From the NCBI GenBank assembly GCA_016705365.1, contig JADIYI010000008.1:1984001-2048000 (forward strand): a DNA stretch of 64,000 bases. The letters are read 5' to 3'. The stretch is from Gammaproteobacteria bacterium. GTDB taxonomy: Bacteria; Pseudomonadota; Gammaproteobacteria; Pseudomonadales; UBA5518. The position numbers and the translations under genes are program-made. The stretch's first letter is position 1; each line of letters begins with the position of its first letter. Under the pieces are notes generated by a model, which saw only the letters and a program-made list of their open reading frames with translations, was not told where the DNA came from and searched no databases. This document shows, in pieces, positions 54,290-62,640 of this stretch.

Positions 54290-55237
54290 TCAGGCTGCGC
54301 GGTTCAGCCCACCGGAAAGCGGGTGCTGTGGCGCGGGTGGCAGATCCGGCGTTGCCTTCAGCACCTCGATCGCGTCATGGCGCACATGATTCTGCCGCAT
54401 TTCCTCGCGCAGGAAACTCTCGGTCACGATGCCCGTGTCGAGGCACTCCTTCAGCAACCCGAAGAAGAATCGCTCCTGGTTCAGGTCCGGATGCTGCTTG
54501 TAACGCCCCATCAGGCCGTATTCGCCAAACAGGTGGCGGCGTGCGCGCATCAGCCAGGCAGCCGGAGGAAACAGGCGGAAGCGCTCGGCAATGCGGTAAT
54601 CGACCGGCAGGCCCGTCTTCCACGGCTGGGTACGGCGACGCGTGGTATGCAGCATGCGGGTGGCGGCGGTGAACCTGTCGAAATCGTTCCACTCGTTCTC
54701 GAACAGGCCGATGCTTCCTTCCGGTTCGCTCTTCAGACAGATCCAGTCCATATAGTCGAAAGTGAAATCGAACATCCGATTGAATCGTTCCTCGACGTGC
54801 CAGTGCCCGAGCTTCGAGCAGTCGAGCAGCATCGCGCTGGTGGCAAGGCATTTGTCGATCAGGCCCTTGGTGCCGGAACGCGGCCTGCAGAAGATGGCTT
54901 TGCCCTGCATGTCGCGCGCGAAAAGATCCCACACATCCGCGCAGGCGAACACGTCGGGGTCGATGACAACGGCGCGTCCCCTGAAGCCCATCAGTTCGGG
55001 TGGCATGAATCGGGTAAGGGTGAAAGACTGCAGATCGTCGTTCAGCCAGACGCGCTTCACGCCGTCGCGCAGGTAGAGCTGCCCTTCGCGCGCATCGAAA
55101 TACGGGTAATCACGCTTGTCGATGATCCTGACGTCGAATTTGTCGTTGTGCCGCGAATACCGGCGCACGGCATGCTGCGCGACCAGCGCACCGGTGTATT
55201 GCTTGTGGTTGGTCTGGATGAAAACGCAATTTTCCAT
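54290..55237 (-). CDS. GT-A/GT8-like glycosyltransferase
   Basis: 315-residue protein whose N-terminal half looks like a nucleotide-sugar transferase: CVFIQTNHKQYTGALVAQHAVRRYS, then GRAVVIDPDVFACADVWDLF with a DxD-type metal motif (Asp93, Asp95), as in glycogenin/GT8-like proteins. The C-terminal half is helical and Arg-rich (FLREEMRQNHVRHD). ATG 55237 follows GGAG. It is transcribed leftward, away from the sulfotransferase gene. The acceptor is unknown. Confidence 0.6.
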   Translation of the reverse strand: MENCVFIQTNHKQYTGALVAQHAVRRYSRHNDKFDVRIIDKRDYPYFDAREGQLYLRDGVKRVWLNDDLQSFTLTRFMPPELMGFRGRAVVIDPDVFACADVWDLFARDMQGKAIFCRPRSGTKGLIDKCLATSAMLLDCSKLGHWHVEERFNRMFDFTFDYMDWICLKSEPEGSIGLFENEWNDFDRFTAATRMLHTTRRRTQPWKTGLPVDYRIAERFRLFPPAAWLMRARRHLFGEYGLMGRYKQHPDLNQERFFFGLLKECLDTGIVTESFLREEMRQNHVRHDAIEVLKATPDLPPAPQHPLSGGLNRAA

Positions 55238-55318
55238 GGTAGGACACTCCACTTCGCTCGGGTTACACGATGTCGCCGGATGCGGCTGTGCGCATCGCCT
55301 GGCCTCTGCTCGACGATG

Positions 55319-56308
55319 TCACGCCGATTGCGGGGCTTGCAGTTCTTCGAGAGGGAAATTGTAGAATTCCGCCAGATCCCTTTTCACCAATTCGTGCATC
55401 GCGCGCACCTGCGTGTCATCGAAATAGTCCCGGTAACCGCCGACCTTCGCCTTGCGCACCTTGAACGAATCGGGGTTGCTGGCGTCCTTCGCGACCAGCC
55501 GGCTGCCGCTCATCCAGAACGTGCGCCTGGTTTCCATGGCGCGCATGTTCTCGACCGAAGCGAACTGCACGGCATCGGCAATCTGCTCGTCGGTACCCGG
55601 AGTGCCGATGAAATCCACGATACGCTTCAGCGTGCCAGCGGTATCGGCGCGCATGTCCTCGTAGCGGACCAGCAGGAAGTCGGCGCACTTCGGTGCTTCG
55701 CGGGCCCACAGGTTGAGGTAATCGATGACTTTCGGCAGGCCCGCATCGGCGTCCATCATGAACGGATAGATCCCGAGGTCGGTGCCGTGCTCGGGATAGT
55801 CGTTGAGTGCCTTTTTGCCGGGACGCATGCGGAACTTCCACTGGAAGTATTGCGAGACGGTGGTGTCGAGCGGGTTGCGCGCCAGCAGGATCACTTTCTT
55901 GCCGTAGTAGTCGCGTTTCGAGTCCGCGTTGCCGGTGTAATCCTTGAGATAGTTGTCATGGGTAAAGAAGATACGCGGTATCGCGGCGTTTTTGCGGTGC
56001 AGGTTGTCGAAGCCGATCAGGTGGTGTTCCGGCAGGTTGTGCTTCAGTTGATAGAAGCGCGAGATCAGCACGCGCAGCCAGGTGCGGCCGCTCTTGCCAA
56101 AAGACACGACCACGCAATCGGCCAGTTCGAGCTTGCGAAACTCTTCCTTGCCACGCATCCTGCGCTCGAGCCGGATCCTGCGCTCGGCCGGTAGCCAGAA
56201 GCAGAAGCCCAACACCAGAAATCGCGAGATTTTCTTGAATACCGTGTGCATCTGAAAAGCCGTCAAATTGTTGGCGAAAACTCTAGCACGGGCACGCAAG
56301 TTGCTCAT
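55319..56308 (-). CDS. PAPS-dependent sulfotransferase
   Basis: 329-residue sulfotransferase-fold protein. The 5'-phosphosulfate-binding loop is SFGKSGRTW (residues 69-77; typical form PKSGTTW) and the 3'-phosphate-binding motif is RNPLDTTVS (144-152). LLVRYEDMRAD and KVGGYRDYFDD are also sulfotransferase features. A hydrophobic N-terminal stretch (about 29-39) could associate with membrane. The start at 56308 or 56251 is undecided. By context it may sulfate a glycolipid or surface glycan. Cytosolic-side activity needs PAPS; no PAPS synthesis gene lies in the window. Confidence 0.85.
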   Translation of the reverse strand: MSNLRARARVFANNLTAFQMHTVFKKISRFLVLGFCFWLPAERRIRLERRMRGKEEFRKLELADCVVVSFGKSGRTWLRVLISRFYQLKHNLPEHHLIGFDNLHRKNAAIPRIFFTHDNYLKDYTGNADSKRDYYGKKVILLARNPLDTTVSQYFQWKFRMRPGKKALNDYPEHGTDLGIYPFMMDADAGLPKVIDYLNLWAREAPKCADFLLVRYEDMRADTAGTLKRIVDFIGTPGTDEQIADAVQFASVENMRAMETRRTFWMSGSRLVAKDASNPDSFKVRKAKVGGYRDYFDDTQVRAMHELVKRDLAEFYNFPLEELQAPQSA

Positions 56309-56570
56309 TACCTATCCGCGGTACTTTGCCTGCACGGGAAAAGGTAATTGTGCGGCGCTTCATCGAGGTCGCGAAAGGTCCCGGACCGGCTTCGCGGACG
56401 CCACCGGATGCGGTCAAATGCACATGGCAAGCGCCACCAACTCTGGTAGCATTTCCCTGCGAATGGAGCGCCGGGCGGTTGCCACCGAGTTCGACCCCCC
56501 GGCGGAGTTCCGCAGTGGAACCTGCGAATTTCTGCCGTCGCTGTTGCAGTGCCGGCGTGTGGAGGTTGCG

Positions 56571-57323
56571 GTGGAATATATCGATGCAAAGGCGCTGTCT
56601 GCCATGGATCCGTCCGTGTTTCAGCATGCGGAACCGTTTCCGTGGATCAATCCGGCCGGTTTCCTGACTGATGCGGGCTTCGCCCGCCTGGTGGCGAACC
56701 TTCCCGATGTCAGTCAGTTCACCTCGGCCATCGACGCAATGCGGGTGCGCAAGTACGGGCAAAAGAATCACGATCGCTTTGTGCTCGAGTACGTCGATGG
56801 CATTGACATTCCCTTGCCGTGGCAGGAGCTCATAGACGAGTTGCGCGGCGATCGTTACCGGGCCTTCATCGCCTCACTGCTGGGACACCGGCATTTCCGC
56901 TTCCGTTTCCACTGGCACTACACGCCGGGCAGTTGCAGTGTCTCGCCGCATTGCGATTCGAGGACCAAGCTGGGCTCGCATATTTTCTATCTCAATACGC
57001 GTCCTTCCTGGGATCCCGCATGGGGCGGCGAAACGGTCATTCTCGATGACCACGGGCGTTTCGACGTCGACTCGAGCCCGGCGTTCGAGGATTTCGACTC
57101 CGCGGTTCCCGCGCAGACCATGGATAACCGCAGCCTGATCTTTTCCCGGCGCGGCAATTCCTGGCACGGTGTGCGGGCGATCGAATGCCCGGAGGGTGCC
57201 TTGCGCAAGGTGTTCATCGTCGTGTTCGAGGATTATCGTCGCGTCAGGATGCTGACAAAACGCATGACCCGCCTGATCAAGGGCAAGCCGTTGGTGGCGG
57301 AGAAAGAACTCGGCATGTACTGA
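56571..57323 (+). CDS. 2-oxoglutarate/Fe(II)-dependent oxygenase
   Basis: 250-residue double-stranded beta-helix dioxygenase. The iron triad can be placed: His127-x-Asp129 in SPHCDSR and His199 in SWHGVRA, with the 2-oxoglutarate Arg in ALRKVF near residue 210. HIFYLNTRPSWDPAWGGETVILDD is typical of prolyl-4-hydroxylase-like members acting on small molecules or sugars. I chose GTG 56571 behind GGAGG; the longer open frame upstream (to 56268) has unrelated sequence. The 56309-56570 gap upstream holds nothing I can name. It may hydroxylate a lipid or sugar in this cluster. Confidence 0.8.
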   Translation: MEYIDAKALSAMDPSVFQHAEPFPWINPAGFLTDAGFARLVANLPDVSQFTSAIDAMRVRKYGQKNHDRFVLEYVDGIDIPLPWQELIDELRGDRYRAFIASLLGHRHFRFRFHWHYTPGSCSVSPHCDSRTKLGSHIFYLNTRPSWDPAWGGETVILDDHGRFDVDSSPAFEDFDSAVPAQTMDNRSLIFSRRGNSWHGVRAIECPEGALRKVFIVVFEDYRRVRMLTKRMTRLIKGKPLVAEKELGMY

Positions 57324-57359
57324 GGGCCGCACTACTGCCGGGCCCGGCAGTGTTTTCCG

Positions 57360-58304
57360 TCAGACCAGCGTGACCGGAATGCCGCAGGCATCCGCGGTAA
57401 CGTGATAATCCGGATCCTCGCTGTCGGCATCGACGATGAATTCGGAGCGGCTGTTGCCGACGAACAGGTGATTGAACATCACCGCGGACGAGTAATAGCC
57501 GATCACCATGCGATACGGATGCGCCAGCAGGTGCTCCTCGAGAATGCCGCTCAATTCCAGCTCGATCCAGTCCGGAGCGTGCGTGGCAATGAATTCGATC
57601 CCGCGCCGGTTCTTCGGGTGCATGCGGAATTTCACCGGCTGCCCGAAGGATTTTTCCCTTGCGGCCAGCACGAAGGCCTCGCTGATGCCACGCAGGCCAC
57701 CGAGCACCAGCACCTCGTCGAATGGCGGCTGTTGCGACCGGGCGAGCGGCACGATCACCACCTTTTGCGGGTCGGCGTGAATGGTGCGTGCCTCGAAGTG
57801 ATAGATCCTGTCGAGAAAGGGACTGTAGGAGCCCGACTTGTGGCGCGTGCTCGCCGGTTCCACGCCGATGAACAACCGGAACAGCCACGCCGGTACCCTG
57901 CGCCCCTTGGCAACGCCCGGCAGCTGCCGCAGCAGCGCTGCGCCGTCGGGAATCATGTTGTACTCGACGCTGGGGCAATTGCGCTCGAGAAGCTTGCGCA
58001 GCGCGTAGACAAACGACTCATTGTAATAGGGGCAGAACACGCGCACCTGCTGCCCGCGCAACCCGAGCTCGCCGAAGACGCGGTGCGCAAAGCGGCGCTT
58101 GCCGGCTTTCTTGCCGAAGAGCCGGGTGAGCGGGTCGCTGGCATCGACATGCACCACCGGATAACGCAGCGCAGCGCGGCGCTCGATGCCTTCGCGCGGC
58201 TGGTACATCGCGTAGGAGACCTGCTCCAGTCCGAGGTGCTCGATCAGCAACGTCGAAAAATAATATTGAAAGCCGGTGCTCAGTACAAACAGGTTCACGG
58301 TCAT
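57360..58304 (-). CDS. Polysialyltransferase-like glycosyltransferase
   Basis: 314-residue protein resembling the bacterial sialyl/polysialyltransferase group (GT52/GT38-like), which uses CMP-activated ulosonic acids. Landmarks: an acidic-Gly motif IPDGAALL (PDG, 119-121) matching the D/E-D/E-G motif, and a RMHPKNRRGIEF segment with the HP motif (229-230) of these enzymes. GYYSSAVMFNHLF near the C-terminus may be the CMP-binding Ser motif. It overlaps the HAD phosphatase by 4 bp (ATGA), and a CMP-transferase follows upstream, consistent with a CMP-sugar donor. Family call is tentative. Confidence 0.6.
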   Translation of the reverse strand: MTVNLFVLSTGFQYYFSTLLIEHLGLEQVSYAMYQPREGIERRAALRYPVVHVDASDPLTRLFGKKAGKRRFAHRVFGELGLRGQQVRVFCPYYNESFVYALRKLLERNCPSVEYNMIPDGAALLRQLPGVAKGRRVPAWLFRLFIGVEPASTRHKSGSYSPFLDRIYHFEARTIHADPQKVVIVPLARSQQPPFDEVLVLGGLRGISEAFVLAAREKSFGQPVKFRMHPKNRRGIEFIATHAPDWIELELSGILEEHLLAHPYRMVIGYYSSAVMFNHLFVGNSRSEFIVDADSEDPDYHVTADACGIPVTLV

Positions 58305-58999
58305 GTCCGGACTTCCTCCGCGCGGGCTGTCGATTCATCGGGGTCATGGAACCCGAGCTCCCTGAAATCCGCGATCTGGCGATGGATACACCGCTCCCGG
58401 CCGTCGTGCCAGTCCGATGCGCCGTAGACATAGATGAAATCGAGACCGAACTCTTCGGCCAACTGCATGTCGAGCTCGGCGTCACCGAAATAAACGGATC
58501 GGCCGCGGAACGCAGCGGCCTCGCGAAGGGCGTGCATGTTGTCGCGCTTGGGGGTCGGGCTGCCGCGTATCGAAGCAAAGTACCGATCGAGGTCGCGCGC
58601 GCGGAATACCGAGCGCACTTCGTTCTCGGCACCACCGGTAACCACGTGTGCCACGACTTTTTGCGGGATTGCCGCGAGCAGTGCCGCGACGCCGGGGATC
58701 AGCCGGCAGCGCAGCAGTTCGCGGGCACAGATGTCCGCGTAATCGCGCAGCAACTGTTCCAGGAGGCGCTCCCGATCGGCCGCGGGCACCTCGAGCAGTA
58801 CGTCGAGCAGATAGGCAAACTTCGCATTGCGACTGATGCCGCCGTGGCGCTGGTGATAATCGACAAAAGCCGCGGAAACGGATGGGCCAAAAGCCGCGCT
58901 GACCGTCAGAAAGGCCGCGCTCTTTATTGCATTGGAGTCGAGGATCACTCCATCGCAATCGAACACCAGCGTGGCATATTCAGCGAGCGCGAAGTGCAT
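58301..58999 (-). CDS. HAD-family phosphatase
   Basis: 232-residue haloacid dehalogenase-like hydrolase. Motif I is FDCDGVILDS (Asp14, Asp16), a helical cap follows, motif II is VVTGGAENE, motif III Lys in GSPTPKRDN and motif IV VYFGDAELDMQLA. The architecture resembles phosphoglycolate phosphatase and sugar-phosphate phosphatases. In this run it sits between the CMP-transferase and the polysialyltransferase-like gene, so it may act as a KdsC-like phosphatase on an ulosonate phosphate, although it is not the short tetrameric KdsC type. Confidence 0.82.
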   Translation of the reverse strand: MHFALAEYATLVFDCDGVILDSNAIKSAAFLTVSAAFGPSVSAAFVDYHQRHGGISRNAKFAYLLDVLLEVPAADRERLLEQLLRDYADICARELLRCRLIPGVAALLAAIPQKVVAHVVTGGAENEVRSVFRARDLDRYFASIRGSPTPKRDNMHALREAAAFRGRSVYFGDAELDMQLAEEFGLDFIYVYGASDWHDGRERCIHRQIADFRELGFHDPDESTARAEEVRT

Positions 59000-59723
59000 G
59001 GAGCACGCGCTCGAGATCCTCGGGCGTATCTACGGCAATGCTCGCCGAGTCCAGTTCGACCATGCGCACCTCTATGCCCAGGTCGAGAAAACGCAGGATT
59101 TCGATATCCTCGATGCGCTCTATCGCCCCCTTGGCACTCACCGCCGTATAGGCTGCCAGCTGCGCCGGCGAAAAGCAGTAGATGCACACCTGCTTCCAGG
59201 CTTTTTCGAAGACGCCACCCTTGTTGGCGGGAATCGCCGCGCGGCTCATGTACAGCAACCGGGCATCGTGCGTGGCGACGACCTTGGGGACGTGCCGGGA
59301 CCAGTAATCCCGCTCGTCGCGGATCGCGGTCATCGCGTTGACGACCGCGCCGCCGTAACGCCGGTAGGCACCGACCACGGCGATGATGTCGGCGGGGTCC
59401 AGTATCGGCTCGTCACCCTGCACGTTGACCAGGAAGTCGTAGTCGAGCCCCAGCGCCGCCTCGGCAACCCGGTCGGTGCCGGTGAGGCAGTCGGGGGAGG
59501 TCATCAGCACCCGCGCCCCGAATCCTTCGCAGACAGTCTTTATTCGCGGATCATCGGTAGCCACGTAGACATGCTCTGCCGACGTGGTCGCAATGCAGCG
59601 CTCCCATACGTGGCGGATCATCGGCTTGCCGAGGATATCGGCCAGCGGCTTGCCCGGAAAGCGCGAGGAGGCAAAGCGCGCCGGAATCACGATGGCATGA
59701 TCGGAACTACCGGTAGCTGGCAT
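58980..59723 (-). CDS. KdsB-like CMP-ulosonate cytidylyltransferase
   Basis: 247-residue member of the 3-deoxy-manno-octulosonate cytidylyltransferase family. IPARFASSRFPGKPLADI (residues 13-30), VATDD, GTDRVAEAA, NVQGDEP, SRAAIP and DTPEDLERV all match KdsB. It activates a 3-deoxy sugar acid with CTP. The family includes housekeeping KdsB, capsule-cluster KpsU and variants using other sugar acids. It overlaps the aldolase fusion gene by 17 bp and the phosphatase by 20 bp, so it belongs to this cassette rather than to a lipid A operon. No kdsA, kdsC or waaA is in the window. Confidence 0.82.
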   Translation of the reverse strand: MPATGSSDHAIVIPARFASSRFPGKPLADILGKPMIRHVWERCIATTSAEHVYVATDDPRIKTVCEGFGARVLMTSPDCLTGTDRVAEAALGLDYDFLVNVQGDEPILDPADIIAVVGAYRRYGGAVVNAMTAIRDERDYWSRHVPKVVATHDARLLYMSRAAIPANKGGVFEKAWKQVCIYCFSPAQLAAYTAVSAKGAIERIEDIEILRFLDLGIEVRMVELDSASIAVDTPEDLERVLHALRAR

Positions 59724-61338
59724 AGATCGAGCCCTGCAGCACGGGATAGTTGGTGGGCGTGAGCGCGGTCAGGGAGACCTCACCGCACACGGGTGTCACG
59801 ATTCTCAGCAGCTGCAGCATTTCCGACTGGCGCGAGTCATCGGCATGAAAGCCGTCGAAACCGACCAGGAATATCCTCTTCGCCTTGCCCGCGATGCACA
59901 GCGCCAAGGCGTACGCAAATGCCAGTGGCACCGGGATGATGCAGCCGTTGGCGCGCGCCTCGAAATGCTCGGACTGCATCACGCAGTCGTACTCGTGCAT
60001 CTCGGTCGCCGCGAGCTTTTGTTGCATGGCGGCATCCTGAAAGCGTTTCGCGGAGTAGATCGGCTTGCCGCAGGCGGCAAGAAAATCCGCCTCGTACAGC
60101 AAGCGGAACTGATCCACGCAGATGATGCGGTCCACCAGCGTGCTGTCGATCGCGGCCTGATGGTTCAGCGTGACCACCAGGGGATGGTGCTCGCGGATGA
60201 ACAGTTCGATGTCGGGTGCGTATTGCTGGACGCTGCCGCCTGCGCCGATCAGCATCACATCGGCACCGGCAAACGGGCTGAGGTCGGTGTCGGGCGCGTG
60301 TTCGTCGAGAGGCCGGTCATCGCGGAACGAATGCAGCGAACGCTCGATCTCGTTCTGGCTGAAGCTGGTCGAATTGCGCCCGGACAGGGATTGCAGCGCG
60401 GAAAATTTCTCGCGCGGGCTGTAGCGCGGGTCCGTTATCAGCGTCTGCGCAAACATCGGATGGATCTGGTGCAGCGCGGAATAGTGATAGAAAAAACTCG
60501 CACCCCAGCCGTATTGATCCTTGAGCGGCTGGAAACCGTCAACGCATACCGAGGTCAGTTCCTCCAGCCGCGATTGTTTCAGGCCGCGCGCTTCGAGTTC
60601 GCACAGCAGTATCTCGAGTTCCGCGTTGCCCGCGCCCCGTCCCATTCCGGTTACCGTGGCATCCACGAAGCTCGCGCCGCAATCGATCGCGGCGAGCGTG
60701 TTCTGTATCGCCAGGGACTTGTTGTTGTGGGCGTGGATTCCCACTTCACCTTGCCAGCCGCCCGCCAATGCCTCGATCACCTGTCCTACTTCGCTCGGAT
60801 TCATCGAGCCGAACGAATCGGCAAAATACAGGACATCCAGCGAGCCCCAGGATTGCAGCATTTGCGCAAGCTCGGTGAGGTACCCGGACGGTTTGCCAGC
60901 GGCCTGCATCATGTTGAGCCCGACCTTGTAGCCAAGCTCGACGAGCCGCGCCACCACGGCCTGGCAATGGGCTATTTCCCCGAGATGGGCGGCAATTCGT
61001 ACCCACTCGACCCGTGACCCGGCACGTGGTTGAAACAGCGCATCCACCCGGCGCACCGGATCATCCTCACCGCCCAGCAGCGATTTTGCGTCCACCATGA
61101 CGGCAAGCGACAGGCTGGCGGGAATATCCAGGGTGCCGAGAAACGCATCGGTGGAGTAGGCGTGAGGGCCCAGAAAGCTGGCCTGCGGGAAATTGCGGAA
61201 ACCGATCTCGACGATATCGACCTGCGCGGCAGCCATGGCCCGCAGATACTCCTCGGTCAGTTCGCGCGGGAAACACCAGTTGTTGTAATAGCCGCCGTCG
61301 CGGAGGGTGCAGTCGAGTATACGGAGCGTCATGGTCAT
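59707..61338 (-). CDS. DRE-TIM aldolase fused to a C-terminal Rossmann-like domain
   Basis: 543-residue two-domain protein. Residues 1 to about 320 form an HMG-CoA-lyase/4-hydroxy-2-oxovalerate-aldolase-like TIM barrel: ILDCTLRDGGYYNNW with the metal Asp14, and HAHNN (His202, His204) as metal ligands. From about 355, ADVMLIGAGGS opens a second alpha/beta domain with RIICVDQF, CIIPVPLAFAYALAL and KRIFLVGFDGF, which resembles the GT42/MptE-like group of Rossmann-type domains; I cannot name it. Position at the head of the aldolase-CMP-transferase-phosphatase-transferase run suggests it makes or transfers an ulosonic acid. The combination is uncommon. Confidence 0.75.
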   Translation of the reverse strand: MTMTLRILDCTLRDGGYYNNWCFPRELTEEYLRAMAAAQVDIVEIGFRNFPQASFLGPHAYSTDAFLGTLDIPASLSLAVMVDAKSLLGGEDDPVRRVDALFQPRAGSRVEWVRIAAHLGEIAHCQAVVARLVELGYKVGLNMMQAAGKPSGYLTELAQMLQSWGSLDVLYFADSFGSMNPSEVGQVIEALAGGWQGEVGIHAHNNKSLAIQNTLAAIDCGASFVDATVTGMGRGAGNAELEILLCELEARGLKQSRLEELTSVCVDGFQPLKDQYGWGASFFYHYSALHQIHPMFAQTLITDPRYSPREKFSALQSLSGRNSTSFSQNEIERSLHSFRDDRPLDEHAPDTDLSPFAGADVMLIGAGGSVQQYAPDIELFIREHHPLVVTLNHQAAIDSTLVDRIICVDQFRLLYEADFLAACGKPIYSAKRFQDAAMQQKLAATEMHEYDCVMQSEHFEARANGCIIPVPLAFAYALALCIAGKAKRIFLVGFDGFHADDSRQSEMLQLLRIVTPVCGEVSLTALTPTNYPVLQGSIYASYR

Positions 61339-61494
61339 GCATACCAGGATGGGCCGGGAGGCGCATGAAAGCTGCAGTTTTCATGCCGTGGCGTCCCGTT
61401 GGCCAGTGCCTGCATTATATGGGTCGTATCCGGGAGCGGCCACCCCCGTCAGACGGTAGAAATTGTGTCCATCGAGGGCCGGTTGTCACCGGTA

Positions 61495-62640
61495 TCAACG
61501 TGCATCGCGGGCAGGCGACTCGCCCGTCATCGCCAGCACCGCACGGGTCCGCTCCGTGGCGCGCTCCAGATCCTGCTCCGGCATGAACTTGCCCGATGGC
61601 AGGAATCCGCGGCGGATATCCGACGCACAACCGTTCTGCTCGAGATAGGAATAGAACGCGTCAAAACTTCGCGGCAGGCGAATTATCCGTGAATCGACGA
61701 CGCGTTTGAGCAGTGCGGCGAGCAGACCGCTACGAACGTGCCCGTCATCGATCGGCGCGACCGCGAGGATGAACCGATGCCAGTAATCGTAGATGGCGTT
61801 CCTGAACGGAAGTCGATAGATCGCCAGTGCCTTGCCCTCGCGCACCACGTCGCAGATCATCGAGATGCTGTCACCGGTCACGATGAAGCGATCGCATTGC
61901 GCCAGCGCATTCGCATAATCGGAGGTGGTGTGCGCTCCCGCACTCCATTGGCAGAGGCGGGCGTGGGGAGGCAGGTTGCCGGCTATCCAGGCGACCACCG
62001 CCGCGGGCGTTCGGCGGCTGGTCACGAAACGTATCGCTGCCGCTGCCCGCTGCTCGCAGGCGAGTTTCAGCAACTCCATTGCCTCGGCTTCGCCAAGCCT
62101 GAAGCTGCGCGTTGGGCCGCCGATCAATACGGCCAGCTCGCCGGCTCCCGGGGTTGATTGCGCGCTGCCCGGCGGCAAATCCGGCTGGCGGCCGCGCTGC
62201 GGCTCGTTGTCCAGCGGCAGCGCGATACGCATGATCCTGGGGTCATCGGCGGTGATGTACTGGCACGATGAAATCACCAGCGCGAATTCACGCAGATAGC
62301 GTGGCTGGCGGCCAATCAGGATGATCCGCGTGTGGCGCTTCGACCGGGCCCGGATCCACAGCGCCACCATTCCCGGACGACGCCCGATCGTGATGATGAG
62401 GTCGGGCCAGGGTGCGCCAAGGCGGTCGGATCGTTCGAGGTCGATATGGGCGATGGACGGGCGAAACCACGGCTTTCCCTTGACGAAACCGGGCTTCGGA
62501 AACACGAACCGGGTCTCGTAGGCGCAACCGAGGCGGTCGGCCAGGCTGAAAACCTGCTTGTTGTCTCCCTGCTTGTCGGAGAGCAGCAGCCAGATCAGGG
62601 GCCGCGCGGGCGACGGGGATTTGGTGTCCTCACACGGCAT
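61495..62640 (-). CDS. ELM1-family protein, paralogue C
   Basis: Third ELM1-like protein, about 381 residues. WLLLSDKQGDNKQVFSLADRLG, PWPDLIITIGRRPGMVALWI, LIGRQPR, LVISSCQYI, TSRRTPAAV and VTGDSISMICDV align with paralogues A and B but with more changes (SSCQY for TPQY), so it is the most diverged copy. ATG 62640 overlaps the stop of the nucleotidyltransferase-fold gene (TGATG), so it is co-translated with that gene and the lipid kinase. That linkage supports a role with the same lipid product. Confidence 0.72.
   Translation of the reverse strand: MPCEDTKSPSPARPLIWLLLSDKQGDNKQVFSLADRLGCAYETRFVFPKPGFVKGKPWFRPSIAHIDLERSDRLGAPWPDLIITIGRRPGMVALWIRARSKRHTRIILIGRQPRYLREFALVISSCQYITADDPRIMRIALPLDNEPQRGRQPDLPPGSAQSTPGAGELAVLIGGPTRSFRLGEAEAMELLKLACEQRAAAAIRFVTSRRTPAAVVAWIAGNLPPHARLCQWSAGAHTTSDYANALAQCDRFIVTGDSISMICDVVREGKALAIYRLPFRNAIYDYWHRFILAVAPIDDGHVRSGLLAALLKRVVDSRIIRLPRSFDAFYSYLEQNGCASDIRRGFLPSGKFMPEQDLERATERTRAVLAMTGESPARDAR

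Noticed and set aside
54323..56194. Open frame of 623 codons antisense to the GT-like and sulfotransferase genes
   Set aside because: It crosses two well-supported genes and their intergenic gap, and its translation shows no recognisable domain.
58980..59723. KdsB-like gene as proof that normal LPS Kdo synthesis is active
   Set aside because: KdsB homologues also serve capsule and other ulosonic acid pathways, and this one is embedded in an aldolase-phosphatase-transferase run rather than beside lpxK or waaA. It weakens but does not overturn the lipid A loss model.
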